Shown here: piece after piece, positions 8,597 through 17,939 of the stretch
How positions within the stretch are numbered: the stretch's first letter is position 1
Layout of the letters: each line of letters opens with the position of its first letter
Source of the DNA: a bacterium HR40
Lineage (GTDB): Bacteria > Pseudomonadota > Alphaproteobacteria > Geminicoccales > Geminicoccaceae
Assembly: GCA_002898275.1 (NCBI GenBank)
Contig: BEIQ01000001.1
Span: 175,899-239,898, forward strand
Length of the DNA: 64,000 nt
Direction of reading: 5' to 3'
The notes under the pieces: model-generated
The model's database searches: none
Told to the model about the DNA's origin: nothing
What the model saw: the letters and a program-made list of their open reading frames with translations, nothing else
Made by a program: the position numbers and the translations under genes

Positions 8597-9784
8597 ATGT
8601 CGTCCTATCCAGCGATCCGGCTCTTGCCGGGCAGCGAGAAGCGGTTGCGCACTGGCCAGCCGTGGCTGTTTTCCAATGAAGTGGAAATGAGCGAGGAGGC
8701 GAAAGCGCTTCCGCCGGGCTCCATCGTCCGACTGCTCGCGCCGAGCGGCAAGGTCTATGGCGTGGGGCACTTCAACCCCCACTCGCTCATCGCCGTGCGC
8801 GTTCTCAGTCGCAACAAGGATGCCGTCATCGACCGCAAGTTCTTCGAGTTTCGCTTCGCCCGCGCCCTCGCCTTGCGCGAGCAGATGTTCGACGAACCCT
8901 TCTACCGGCTCGTCCACGCCGAAGGCGATGGATTGCCGGGTGTCGTGGTCGACCGGCACGGCCGCTGGCTCGTGATTCAGATCAACACCGCCGGGATGGA
9001 GCGGATGCGCGCCGACCTCCTCGAGGCGCTCGGCAAAGTCGTGCCGGCCGAGGGGATCTTGCTGCGCGGCGATACCTCGGGTCGGGTGCTCGAGGGACTC
9101 GACGGTCGCAGCGAGGTGCTCGCTGGCGAGGTGCCGGAGGAGATCGAAATCCGGGAAAACGGCCTCCCCTTCGTCATCTCGCCGCGCACCGGGCAGAAGA
9201 CCGGCTGGTATTACGATCAGCGCCTGAACCGCCTGTTCTCGCGCATGCTGGTACGCGGGCGCACCGTGCTCGACCTCTATTCCTATACGGGGAGTTTCGC
9301 CCTCAACGCCCTCGCTGCCGGCGCCCGCTCCGCCCTCCTCGTCGACTCGAGCGGTCCGGCCCTCGAGCGCGCCCGCGCGAGCGCCGCGCTCCAGGGAGTG
9401 GCGGACCGTGTGGAATGCGTGGATGCCGACGTCTTCGACTTCATCGCGCAGGCAGGAGCGGAGCACCGGCGATGGGGTGTGGTGTTCGCGGATCCGCCGG
9501 CGTTCGTGAAGACCAAGAAACAGCTTCCGATCGGCCTTCGCGCCTACCGGAAACTCGCCCGCGACAGCGCCGCCCTGGTGCAAGAAGGTGGTTTCCTCGC
9601 GATCTCCTGCTGCTCCCACAATGTCTCCCCGGACGCCTTCTTCGAGGAAGTGACCTCGGGGATCCGGGCTGCTGGACGCGGCGCTCGGTTGCTCTGTCGA
9701 GCCGGCGCGGGGCCCGATCATCCGATTCATCCCGCTCTGCCCGAGACCGCCTATCTCAAATTCTTGGCCTTTGCCCTCGACTGA
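8597..9784 (+). CDS. rlmI: RlmI-type 23S rRNA (cytosine-5) methyltransferase
   Basis: A 395-residue class I SAM-dependent methyltransferase. An N-terminal PUA-like domain (LLPGSEKRLRTGQPWLFSNE) is followed by a middle beta domain. The Rossmann core has the SAM motif VLDLYSYTGSFALNALAAGA and the motif IV DPPAFVK. A Cys-rich SCCSHNVS segment contains the probable catalytic cysteine. This order matches RlmI, which makes m5C1962 in 23S rRNA. The ATG at 8597 has GAGGA six bases upstream. It is transcribed away from the aromatic operon across a 144-base gap. Confidence 0.88.
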   Translation: MSSYPAIRLLPGSEKRLRTGQPWLFSNEVEMSEEAKALPPGSIVRLLAPSGKVYGVGHFNPHSLIAVRVLSRNKDAVIDRKFFEFRFARALALREQMFDEPFYRLVHAEGDGLPGVVVDRHGRWLVIQINTAGMERMRADLLEALGKVVPAEGILLRGDTSGRVLEGLDGRSEVLAGEVPEEIEIRENGLPFVISPRTGQKTGWYYDQRLNRLFSRMLVRGRTVLDLYSYTGSFALNALAAGARSALLVDSSGPALERARASAALQGVADRVECVDADVFDFIAQAGAEHRRWGVVFADPPAFVKTKKQLPIGLRAYRKLARDSAALVQEGGFLAISCCSHNVSPDAFFEEVTSGIRAAGRGARLLCRAGAGPDHPIHPALPETAYLKFLAFALD

Positions 9785-9973
9785 CGGGGGGGCGCGCCCG
9801 AGCGGCTGCGGTCAAAAGCCAAAACGAGCTTTCGGTCGCCCGTTGTCCGCGCCGGGGCGGGCGGCCGAGCCGTTCCCGTCGATGGCGGACGCGCAGTCCC
9901 CCGCGGCGAGCCACGCCTTCGGTGGCGGGCGGCCAGGCTCCGGTGCGGGGAGCCGGGAATCAACCGATAGTAG

Positions 9974-10002
9974 TTGAAATCATCGTAAAAAGCGCGTAAC
10001 AA
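9974..10002 (+). promoter_or_regulatory. Candidate sigma-70-like promoter of the type I secretion operon
   Basis: TTGAAA (9974-9979) and TAACAA (9997-10002) are separated by exactly 17 bases, in the most AT-rich patch of the 267-base gap before the ABC transporter gene. The -10 match is weak. A small hairpin (CGAGG 10004-10008 with CCTCG 10014-10018) would lie at the start of the transcript. The rest of the gap from 9785 shows no gene. Confidence 0.4.
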
Positions 10003-10051
10003 GCGAGGCGTCCCCTCGTTCCTTCGATTCCGGCCAGCGGAGGAGACGAGC

Positions 10052-12214
10052 ATGGCCGTCGCGATGGCATTCCTGCGCCGCGAAACGCGCGCCCAGCCGG
10101 CCGATGGCCCATCCGAGGCTTGGGTCGCCGTCCTCGTCCGACTCCTCGGCTTGCTCGGACGCAACGTCGAGGCGCACGAGGTCCGGGCGGCTCTTGCCGA
10201 TGCTCCTGGCGACGGTCATGCGGCTCTGCTCGCCGCCGCCGCCCGCCTCGGTCTCGCCCTGCGGGAGCGGCGGCCGCAGCCGCGCACGCTGCGACGCCTT
10301 TCGCCCCCCTTCCTCGTCCTCGCCGGCGAGCCGCTGGAACTCCGCTTGGTGCGCGGACGCACGGGCAACCAACTGGTGGTGGTCGATGGTGCCACCGCCC
10401 ACCCCCAGGTGTGGACGGCCCGGGCGCTCGCCGCGGTGGCCCGCTCGGTGTTCGAGGTGCGGCGCGCATCTGCTCCGGCCGCTTCGGGACTGTGGGCACT
10501 GGTGCGCGACCGCCGCCATCTTCCAGCCTTGGCCCAGATCGTCTTCGCCTCGGTGCTGGTCAACCTCCTCGCCCTGACCACGCCGCTCTTCATGATGGCT
10601 GTCTACAACAAGGTGTTGCGCCACGCGGCGCTCACCACCCTCGATGCGTTGGTGGTCGGCATGCTGGCGCTCGCTGCCTTCGAGCTCGCCCTGCGCAGCC
10701 TGCGCGGCTATCTCGCGAGTTTTGCCGGAGCGCGCCTCGACGCGGCCGTCGGTCGTGCCGTGATCCAGCGGTTGCTGCGCCTGCCGTTTGTCCGTTTCGT
10801 CGAGACCCCGCCGGCACTCATGCTCGACCGGCTGCGGCAGCTCGACCAGCTGCGCACCTTCCTCACCGGGCAGCTCCCGATTCTCCTGGTCGATCTCGCC
10901 TTCGTCGGCCTGTTCGTCGCCGCCCTCTTCCTCCTCGCCCCAATCCTCGGCCTTCTCACCCTCCTCGCGGTGCCACCGCTCGCCCTTCTCGGCTGGCTCG
11001 CCCGCCGCGCGCACGCCCACTGGGCCGCCCTCGCCTCGCAGGTGCAAGCCCACAAGCACGGCCGTCTCCTCGAATGCCTCGCCAACGCCCTCACGGTGAA
11101 GGCGTTGGGCCTCGAGCCCGAGATGGAGGCGCGCCTGCAGCGGCGGATCGAGGAGGGTGCGTGGACCGGCCACCGTGCCGCGCTCCTCGGTCATGTGGCG
11201 GCGAGCGCGGCGACGGCGATCCAGCATCTCATAGCCATCCTCCTCGTCTATCAGGGCGCGCGGATGGTGGTGGCGCACGACATGACGATCGGCGCGCTCG
11301 TCGCCGCCACCATTCTTGCCGCCCGAGCCCTGGCACCGATCCGCCAGCTGTTCCTCGCCTGGCCCCAGCTCCAGCAGGCACGCGAGGCGGTGGCGCGGAT
11401 CGACGCGCTGTTGCGCGAGCCGATGGCCACGGGTGGCGGAAGCGGGACGCCGACCTCCGAGCTCGTGGGTGCCATCCGCCTCGAGCAGGTGAGCTTTCGC
11501 TATCGCGGCGATGGGCCAGCCGCCCTCGACCGCGTCGACCTCGAGCTGCAGCCGGGCACCATGCTCGCGGTCCTGGGGCCGCCCGGCTCCGGCAAGAGCA
11601 CGCTCGCCCGCCTGCTCGCCGGTGTCCTCGAACCGAGCGAGGGGCGGGTGCTGGTCGACGGCTTCGATTTGGCCAAGCTCGCAGGCGGCAGCTTCCGTCG
11701 GCGCATCGGAGTCGTGCCGCAGGAGCTCCAGCTCTTCGAGGGCACGATCGCCGAGAACATCGCGCTCGGTGCCGAGGATGGCAATCTTGCCCGGGTGGTG
11801 GCAGCCGCTCGTTTCGTCGGCCTGCACGATCTCGTGCAGCGCCTGCCCGAAGGCTACGACACCCGGCTCGGTGAACGGGGTGCTGGGCTTTCCGCTGGCC
11901 AGAAGCAGCTCGTCTGCCTGGCCCGCGCGGTGGTCCGCAATCCGCGCATCCTCATCCTCGACGAGGCCACGAGCGCCCTCGACCCGACCACCGAGGCGCG
12001 CCTGCTCGCCAATCTCCGGCGGGCCGGAAGCGGCCGCACCATCCTCCTCGTCACCCATCGACCGAGCGCGGCCTTGCTGTGCGACCGGGCGATCCTGCTC
12101 GATGGCGGGCGCATCCTCTTCGATGGGGCACCGGCGGAGGCGGTCCGACGCCTGACGGCCGGAGCGATGCCAGCCGCTGCCGACGGCAAAAACGAACGGA
12201 GAGGCGGAAGATGA
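10052..12214 (+). CDS. Type I secretion ABC transporter (permease/ATPase)
   Basis: A 720-residue exporter of the HlyB/PrtD/LapB class. The first 130 residues resemble a C39-like domain but contain no peptidase cysteine, as in transporters that bind rather than cut their substrate. The transmembrane region spans about residues 150-430 and starts with the family motif LTTPLFMMAVYNKVL. The C-terminal ATPase has Walker A GPPGSGKST at 509-517, a signature LSAGQ in place of LSGGQ, and Walker B ILILDEAT. The stop codon overlaps the start of the hlyD gene (ATGA). No RTX-repeat protein or TolC-like gene is near, so the exported substrate is unknown. Confidence 0.9.
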   Translation: MAVAMAFLRRETRAQPADGPSEAWVAVLVRLLGLLGRNVEAHEVRAALADAPGDGHAALLAAAARLGLALRERRPQPRTLRRLSPPFLVLAGEPLELRLVRGRTGNQLVVVDGATAHPQVWTARALAAVARSVFEVRRASAPAASGLWALVRDRRHLPALAQIVFASVLVNLLALTTPLFMMAVYNKVLRHAALTTLDALVVGMLALAAFELALRSLRGYLASFAGARLDAAVGRAVIQRLLRLPFVRFVETPPALMLDRLRQLDQLRTFLTGQLPILLVDLAFVGLFVAALFLLAPILGLLTLLAVPPLALLGWLARRAHAHWAALASQVQAHKHGRLLECLANALTVKALGLEPEMEARLQRRIEEGAWTGHRAALLGHVAASAATAIQHLIAILLVYQGARMVVAHDMTIGALVAATILAARALAPIRQLFLAWPQLQQAREAVARIDALLREPMATGGGSGTPTSELVGAIRLEQVSFRYRGDGPAALDRVDLELQPGTMLAVLGPPGSGKSTLARLLAGVLEPSEGRVLVDGFDLAKLAGGSFRRRIGVVPQELQLFEGTIAENIALGAEDGNLARVVAAARFVGLHDLVQRLPEGYDTRLGERGAGLSAGQKQLVCLARAVVRNPRILILDEATSALDPTTEARLLANLRRAGSGRTILLVTHRPSAALLCDRAILLDGGRILFDGAPAEAVRRLTAGAMPAAADGKNERRGGR

Positions 12215-13533
12215 GCGCGGCTCCCGCCGAGGTGCTGTTGCCGGCCGATCTGTCGGCGCGGCTCGAGCGTGGACCGGCACTGGCCCCGGCGCTGCTGCTG
12301 CTGTGCACCGGGGCCCTCTTCGCCGGCGCGGTGCTGTGGGCCGCTGTCGCCGAGACCGATCGCATCGTGTTGGCGTCCGGGCGGGTGGAGCCGGCTGGCA
12401 AGGTGCGGATCGTCAATCATCCGACGGGTGGGCGGGTGACAGCGGTGCACGTGCGCGAGGGCGATCGGGTGGCGGCGGGCGATCCCCTGTTCGCCCTCGA
12501 TCCGGAACTCCAGGAGGCGGAGCATGCCAAGCTCGCCGACGCTTGGGCGCGGGCGGTGGCGGAGGTGGCCCGGCTCGAGGCGGAACGGGACAACCGGTCC
12601 TTCAGCCCCGATCCGGCCATCGCCGCCATGCATCCTGCGATCGTCGAAGCCGAGCGCGCCCTCTTCGACAGCCGCCGGGCCGAGCACCAGTCGCGGCGCG
12701 ACATGCTGGTGCGCCAGCAAGAGGCCAAGCGCAACGAGCTCCGAATTCGGGAGGCCGAGCTCGTCACCTTGCGCGAGAGTCAGGTCCTCGAGCGCCAACA
12801 GCTGGAAGCGGTGCGGGCGCTGACCGACCGCGGGCTCTACCCGCGCCTCAAGCTCGTCGACATGGAAAAACAGGCGACCGACACCGCCGGACGGATCCGC
12901 CAGGCGGAGGCCGCGGTAGCCTCCGCGCGCGCCGCTCTCGCCGAGGCCACCAGTGCGCTGGAAACCTTCGATCGAGAGACCCGCTCGCGGCTGCTCGACG
13001 AGCTCGCCCAAGCGACCGCCCGTCGCGACCGACTCGCTCGCGAACTCGAGGCCCAGAGCGACATCGTCGACCAGCTCGTGATCCGTGCGCCGGTTGCCGG
13101 GGTGGTGGAGAACCTGCGGGTGCGCTCCCCCGGCCAGTCGATCGCGGCCAACCAGCCGCTTGCCGAGATCGTGCCGGTGGGCGAGGAACTGGTGGTGGAG
13201 GCGCGGGTGGCCAACGAGGACATTGCCGAGATCCGCCCGGGCATGCCGGCAACCGTCAAGGTCCGGGCATTCGATCCCTTCCGCTATGGCGGGCTCACCG
13301 GCACCGTGCAGGAGGTCTCGGCCGACGCTCGCCCGGCGGCAGAAGGCGAGCCGCCGAGCTACCGGGTGATCGTGGCGACCACGACGACGCGAGTGGGCGG
13401 TCCCGCCGGGGCAGGAGAAGTGCTGCCAGGCATGCTCGTCGACGTCGAGTTCCAGGCGGGTACCCGCACCGTCCTCGACTATCTCCTGGAGGGGCTGTTC
13501 GCGAAGCGGCCTCCTGCCTTCAGCGAACCCTGA
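12211..13533 (+). CDS. HlyD-family membrane fusion protein of type I secretion
   Basis: A 440-residue periplasmic adaptor that joins the inner-membrane ABC exporter to an outer membrane channel. A single transmembrane helix lies at about residues 27-51 and is followed by the beta-barrel start (VLASGRVEPAGKVRIVNHP). A long coiled-coil hairpin at about 100-290 is rich in Glu, Arg and Ala. The lipoyl/beta-barrel return IRAPVAGVVENLRVRSPGQS follows. It is translationally coupled to the transporter gene. Its 3' end overlaps the convergent histidine ammonia-lyase gene by 14 bases, so no outer membrane partner follows in this operon. Confidence 0.9.
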   Translation: MSAAPAEVLLPADLSARLERGPALAPALLLLCTGALFAGAVLWAAVAETDRIVLASGRVEPAGKVRIVNHPTGGRVTAVHVREGDRVAAGDPLFALDPELQEAEHAKLADAWARAVAEVARLEAERDNRSFSPDPAIAAMHPAIVEAERALFDSRRAEHQSRRDMLVRQQEAKRNELRIREAELVTLRESQVLERQQLEAVRALTDRGLYPRLKLVDMEKQATDTAGRIRQAEAAVASARAALAEATSALETFDRETRSRLLDELAQATARRDRLARELEAQSDIVDQLVIRAPVAGVVENLRVRSPGQSIAANQPLAEIVPVGEELVVEARVANEDIAEIRPGMPATVKVRAFDPFRYGGLTGTVQEVSADARPAAEGEPPSYRVIVATTTTRVGGPAGAGEVLPGMLVDVEFQAGTRTVLDYLLEGLFAKRPPAFSEP

Positions 13534-15067
13534 GGGAGGCGGCGACGTCCACCGCTGGCGCGACGGCGGCGAGGAAAGTTCCCGAGAGCACCGCCCTGGC
13601 GAGCGTCTCGATCTCGCTCGCGAGGGGCCGGTCCTGTTCGAGAGGTGGGGACGTTTCGCGCACCGCCGCCACCACCGCTTCGATCGCCGCACTCGAGCGC
13701 AGGGGGCGGCGGAACTCGATCCCCTGCGCGGCCACCATGAGCTCGATCGCGAGGATGCGCGCGAGATTGTCGCACATCGGCTGGAGCCGGCGCGCGGCAT
13801 AGGCCGACATGCTGACATGATCCTCTTGGCCACCCGAGGTGGGGAGGCTTTCCACCGACACCGGATGGGCGAGGTGCTTGTTCTCGCTCGCGAGCGCGGC
13901 CGCCGTCACTTGGGCGATCATGAAACCGGAATCGAGCCCAGGGTCGCGGACGAGGAAGGCCGGCAGTCCGCTGGTCGTACCCTCGACGAGAAGCGCGATC
14001 CGCCGCTCGGCGAGACTGCCGATCTCGGCGAGGGCGAGCGCGATGCGGTCACAGGCGAACGCCACCGGCTCGCCGTGAAAGTTGCCGCCCGAGAGGATCT
14101 CTTCCTCTTCGACCAGAACCAGCGGATTGTCGGACACCCCGTTCGCCTCCTGCTCGAGGCAGCGACCCGCTTCGAGCAGGAGATCGAGGCAGGCCCCCAT
14201 CACCTGCGGTTGACAGCGCAGGCAGTAGGGATCCTGCACGCGGTCGCAGGCGAGGTGGGAGGCGCGGATGCCGCTGCCGGCGAGCAGGGCCGAGAGGCGC
14301 GCTGCGACCTCGCCTTGCCCCGGCTGATTGCGCAGCTGCGACAGCCGGCGATCGAACGGCACATCGCTGCCGAGCGCCGCATCGGTGCTGGCGGCTCCGG
14401 CGAGCAGCGCGGTATCGAAGAGGCGCATCGCCTTCCGCCAGGCGACGAGCGCACATGCGGTGGAGACCCGAGTGCCGTTGAGGAGGGCCAGACCCTCCTT
14501 GGCCTCGAGCGCGAGGGGGGAGAGGGAAAGGCAGCGATGTGCCTCATCCGCACTCATCCGCCTGCCCGCCAGATCCACCTCGCCGACGCCGATGAGCGCA
14601 CCGGCGATGTGGGCGAGCGGAGCGAGATCGCCGGAGGCGCCGACCGAGCCCTGCGAGGGAACCACCGGCAGGCAATCGTGGGCGAGGAACTCGAGCACGC
14701 GGTCGATCACGATCGGTCGCACACCCGAGCGGCCATGCCCGAGACCGGCCGCCGTCAGGATGAGGGTGAGGCGAACGATGTCGGCATCGAAAGGGGCACC
14801 CACGCCGCACATGTGCGACAGCACGAGGCGGCGCTGCAGCTCGCGAGTCTTGTCGGGTGGAATGCGCACCCGAGCGAGTTTGCCGAACCCTGTGTTGATC
14901 CCGTAGACGGGCTGGTCGCCCACCGCGAAGCGCTCGACGAGCCGCCGCGCCGCCTCGACCCGTGGCAAGAACGCCGGATCGAGCACGAGACGGACAGGAG
15001 CCCGGTCGAGCCAAGAGAAGAGGGTCGCGAGCGCGAGGCGCCCGGGAACCAGGAGCTCGCGGCTCAC
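13520..15067 (-). CDS. hutH: Histidine ammonia-lyase
   Basis: A 515-residue MIO-type lyase that converts L-histidine to urocanate. The prosthetic group forms from Ala144-Ser145-Gly146 in GSVGASGDLAPLAH. The active-site loop YGINTGFGKL is near residue 55, and VQDPYCLRCQPQVMGA and QEDHVSM are present. The Glu in QEDHVSM is the residue typical of histidine rather than phenylalanine or tyrosine lyases. The GTG start at 15067 has GGGAGG upstream. No other hut genes (hutU, hutI, hutG) are near; the upstream partner is an SRPBCC protein 19 bases away, so the context is unusual for histidine breakdown. Confidence 0.9.
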   Translation of the reverse strand: MSRELLVPGRLALATLFSWLDRAPVRLVLDPAFLPRVEAARRLVERFAVGDQPVYGINTGFGKLARVRIPPDKTRELQRRLVLSHMCGVGAPFDADIVRLTLILTAAGLGHGRSGVRPIVIDRVLEFLAHDCLPVVPSQGSVGASGDLAPLAHIAGALIGVGEVDLAGRRMSADEAHRCLSLSPLALEAKEGLALLNGTRVSTACALVAWRKAMRLFDTALLAGAASTDAALGSDVPFDRRLSQLRNQPGQGEVAARLSALLAGSGIRASHLACDRVQDPYCLRCQPQVMGACLDLLLEAGRCLEQEANGVSDNPLVLVEEEEILSGGNFHGEPVAFACDRIALALAEIGSLAERRIALLVEGTTSGLPAFLVRDPGLDSGFMIAQVTAAALASENKHLAHPVSVESLPTSGGQEDHVSMSAYAARRLQPMCDNLARILAIELMVAAQGIEFRRPLRSSAAIEAVVAAVRETSPPLEQDRPLASEIETLARAVLSGTFLAAVAPAVDVAASLRVR

Positions 15068-15086
15068 CCTGCGCCTCCCGCCAGGC

Positions 15087-15515
15087 TCACTTGCCGCCGT
15101 AGAGCCTGCGCAGGTTTTCCAGGCCGGCTTCGTAAATGTCGCGCACCAGCTTCACCGCCTCGTTCTCCGTGACACCGGCTGGCTCGAAACGGCTCGACCA
15201 GGTCACCGTGCTGGTACCGTCGCCATTGTCGACGACGCGGATTTCCGCTCGATAGTGCTCGAGCGGCAAGGGGCCCTCGAGGATCGAGTAGGAATAGACC
15301 CGCTCGCTCGGGCTCGCCTCCTCGAGCCGCTCCACGATCTTGCCGCCGCCCCCGAGGTGGAGGGTGCGAATCGTCCCGCGGCGGCCGTCTTCGCCCTGCA
15401 GTTCCGCCTTTTGGATGGCCGGGTGCCAGTCGGCGATCGCGGCGAACCCTCCGATCGCCTGCCACAATCGATCGGGATCGGCGGCGATCTTGGTCGAGAG
15501 GGTGACACTGGGCAT
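15087..15515 (-). CDS. SRPBCC family protein (polyketide cyclase/START-like fold)
   Basis: A 142-residue single-domain protein of the SRPBCC superfamily, which binds hydrophobic ligands in a deep cavity. The start VTLSTKIAADPDRLWQAIGG and the internal DWHPAIQKAEL are typical, as is the final long helix (ENEAVKLVRDIYEAGLENLRR). It has a good GGGGAGG site before the ATG. It is probably transcribed with histidine ammonia-lyase, which starts 19 bases downstream. Its ligand or reaction cannot be read from the sequence. Confidence 0.75.
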   Translation of the reverse strand: MPSVTLSTKIAADPDRLWQAIGGFAAIADWHPAIQKAELQGEDGRRGTIRTLHLGGGGKIVERLEEASPSERVYSYSILEGPLPLEHYRAEIRVVDNGDGTSTVTWSSRFEPAGVTENEAVKLVRDIYEAGLENLRRLYGGK

Positions 15516-15562
15516 AGCGACCTCCCCGCGGGCACACTGGAGCACGTCTGGACGCTCGGCTC

Positions 15563-17464
15563 TTAGCTGTTCGCGGACCGACTGTACAGTCTCGCTGCCA
15601 GGGACTCGCAGGGCAGACGATAGACCAGCACCACCGGGCCCTTGCCGTCGAACTCGCGAGGGTCGAAGCGGACGAGGGGGGTCAGCCGTGCGAGCTCGCG
15701 GTAGAACCGTGCATAGCCGGGAAAGTCGCGCTGGCCCTCCGGCGAATCGTAGCGGCTCATGGCCATGCTGTTGGTGATGACGAAGCGATAACCCTCGGCG
15801 CACAGTCCGGCGATGGGAGGCGGCAGATAGCGTTTGAGCGGATTCGCCATGGCACGGTGGCGCGGGTCGGAGCGGATGGTGGCCTCGTCGAGCTCCGTCG
15901 GCGACCACCAGGGATGACCGAGCTCGTCGACGTCGAAGGCCGGCTCGGCCGGATGACGCATCGACAGCTCGAGGCGCTGGCGCTGGAAGGCGGTGAACGC
16001 CTCGCCGCCCGGCAAGGTGTCCAGTACGGCCAGCTGACGGGCCGCTGCCCGCGGCGAAAGCGGCAGGACTGGCCCGTAGTCGTCGAGCAGAATCCGCTCG
16101 TCCCTCGGCAGCTGGGCGAAGAGCCAGCGAGTGGCGACGACACGGCTATCGAGCCGAGCGAGTTCGGCGGTGCGAAGGAGGGATTCGCGAACATTGGGCA
16201 CAGCGGCCAACAAGAGAATCGCGGTGGCCGAGAGGGATCGCGGGAGTGCGAGATGGCGGGCGAGAGGTCGCGCGAGGCGGCAAGCGCCCAGCCAGGCGAA
16301 GAGGACCAAGAGCGGCAAGAGAGCGGCGAAGTGGCGGGGACTCGGATGATAGGCGTGGAGCGTGGTCGCGAGCAAGCCGAAGCCGAGAAGCGGCAACGAG
16401 AGCAGCGCGAACCGCCGGCGCAGGTGCGACTGGCCGAAAGCGGCGAGCATTCCCAGGGCTGCCAGCAGGAGCAGGAGCGGTCCGGCTACCACCGGGTCGA
16501 GGGCGAGCGCGAGGACGTGACGCAAGGCGCCCGGCACCGCCCCCGGACCATAGGTGAACACGACGCCATTGTCGGGGCTGAAGGCCGGGAGGTCGCCGGC
16601 GAAAAAGCTGTCGATCCGCCGTCGCAGCTCGCTACCGAAGGTGGGATCCAAAAAGCTGTAGGGTGTGCCGAGAAACGTCGCCAGCAGGAACGCTGCGGTG
16701 GTTGCGAGCAGGGCTACCCGGCGGTCGCAGGCCCCTCCCGCGGCGCGGCGCGGCGCTCGCCAGGCCATGAGCCAGGCCGTCGGCAGGAACAACACGCCAT
16801 AGTATTTGATGGCCGTCGAAAGACCGAGGAAGATTCCCGCGAGGAACCATTGCCGTGCTCGACCGGACTCGCCGGCGCCGAGGATCAGCCACAGACCGAC
16901 AAGGGCGAAGGCCGCCGAGGGCACGTCCTCCTTGACGTATTGCGACCCGAGGACGAAAACCGGCAAGAATGCCACGACAGAAGTGACAGCGAACGCGCCT
17001 GCCGGATGACGGAGCAGACGGCGGCCGATCAGCCAAGTGAAAAGAATGGCTGCCAGGCCGAGGGCCAGTACGAGAAGGCGCCCGAGCAGCAGAAAAGGGC
17101 CTTGATCGGCGAGGAACTGCGCGCCGAATTCGGCTGGCGAGGAAAAACGTCCGGACGCGGCTCCGGCGACATAGAAGACACCGAAGACGAAGAGCAGCAT
17201 GTACATGAGACCGGCGGGTTTGGTGAACCAATGGGGGTTGAGATCGCCGGTCCCCATCGCCATGGCGCGTTTCACCAGATGGAGCTCGTCGCCGTAATAC
17301 GACCAGGGCAGGTCGTGGAACAGGCCCCATAGGCGCAAGACGGCGGCCAGGGCGAACACCGCGATGGGGAGCCATGCCCCTCGCCCCCGACACGCTTCGC
17401 CCCGCTGTCCAGGAGCGATCGTCGTCGGCGCTCGTGACGTCTCGGGAAAGGTCGGCAAACCCAC
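15563..17464 (-). CDS. ArnT-like integral membrane glycosyltransferase (GT39/GT83 fold)
   Basis: A 633-residue polytopic membrane protein with about 10-12 hydrophobic helices between residues 30 and 430, then a soluble C-terminal domain. The first external loop has YYGDEL with Asp59-Glu60, the acidic pair expected in GT-C fold enzymes that use polyprenyl-linked sugars (ArnT, PMT families). The start is a GTG with a weak ribosome site; no better start lies downstream before the first helix. The acceptor is unknown: a lipid, a protein or a surface polysaccharide are all possible. It follows the rhodanese gene on the same strand after a 94-base gap. Confidence 0.75.
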   Translation of the reverse strand: MGLPTFPETSRAPTTIAPGQRGEACRGRGAWLPIAVFALAAVLRLWGLFHDLPWSYYGDELHLVKRAMAMGTGDLNPHWFTKPAGLMYMLLFVFGVFYVAGAASGRFSSPAEFGAQFLADQGPFLLLGRLLVLALGLAAILFTWLIGRRLLRHPAGAFAVTSVVAFLPVFVLGSQYVKEDVPSAAFALVGLWLILGAGESGRARQWFLAGIFLGLSTAIKYYGVLFLPTAWLMAWRAPRRAAGGACDRRVALLATTAAFLLATFLGTPYSFLDPTFGSELRRRIDSFFAGDLPAFSPDNGVVFTYGPGAVPGALRHVLALALDPVVAGPLLLLLAALGMLAAFGQSHLRRRFALLSLPLLGFGLLATTLHAYHPSPRHFAALLPLLVLFAWLGACRLARPLARHLALPRSLSATAILLLAAVPNVRESLLRTAELARLDSRVVATRWLFAQLPRDERILLDDYGPVLPLSPRAAARQLAVLDTLPGGEAFTAFQRQRLELSMRHPAEPAFDVDELGHPWWSPTELDEATIRSDPRHRAMANPLKRYLPPPIAGLCAEGYRFVITNSMAMSRYDSPEGQRDFPGYARFYRELARLTPLVRFDPREFDGKGPVVLVYRLPCESLAARLYSRSANS

Positions 17465-17558
17465 CTCGGTCTCGCGCGTGCCGACTGACCTCTAACCGCG
17501 CGAGCCTGGCCGTGAACGCCGAAAGGGAAAATGGCGGTACACCGGTATCGCGCTGCGT

Positions 17559-17939
17559 TCAGCGGGTGACCGGAAGGCCCGCTTGCCGCCAGGCCGTGAT
17601 CCCACCCTCGAGGCTGCAGACGTCCTCGACACCCATGTCCTTGAGCGTCTTCGCCGCGAGCAAGGAGCGGCCGCCAGAGGCGCAATAGACGACGAGCCGG
17701 CGTCCGGAACGCAGTTCCGCCTTGTGGACCGGCAAGGTGGGATCGGCGTACCATTCGAGAAGCCCGCGCGGCACGTGGACGGCGTGCGGGATGTGCCCCT
17801 GCTCGTATTCGTTGGTCTCGCGCACGTCGACGAAGACGACGTCAGGGCGTTCCAGTAGGTCCTTGGCCTGCTCGATGTCGATCACCGGCACCTCGGCGCG
17901 CGCCTGCGCCAGGAGTTCGCTCGCGGTCTTGACGGTCAT
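17559..17939 (-). CDS. Single-domain rhodanese-like sulfurtransferase
   Basis: A 126-residue rhodanese domain. The active-site loop is CASGGR at residues 86-91 with Cys86 as sulfur acceptor. The family segments VVFVDVRETNEYEQGHIPHA and GGITAWRQAGLPV flank it. A 25-residue N-terminal extension precedes the domain, with no signal peptide, so it should be cytoplasmic. Its ATG overlaps the stop of the ydcF-like gene (ATGA). The physiological sulfur acceptor is unknown. Confidence 0.9.
   Translation of the reverse strand: MTVKTASELLAQARAEVPVIDIEQAKDLLERPDVVFVDVRETNEYEQGHIPHAVHVPRGLLEWYADPTLPVHKAELRSGRRLVVYCASGGRSLLAAKTLKDMGVEDVCSLEGGITAWRQAGLPVTR

Noticed and set aside
9785..9850. Terminator after the rlmI-like gene
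   Set aside because: AAAGC and GCTTT can pair (AAAGCC...GAGCTTT), but the stem is short and no T-run follows on the plus strand.
10052..15515. Bacteriocin or natural product export cluster (ABC transporter, HlyD, ammonia-lyase, SRPBCC)
   Set aside because: The transporter lacks the C39 protease Cys, no small leader-peptide gene was found, and the lyase is convergent and has histidine-type residues.
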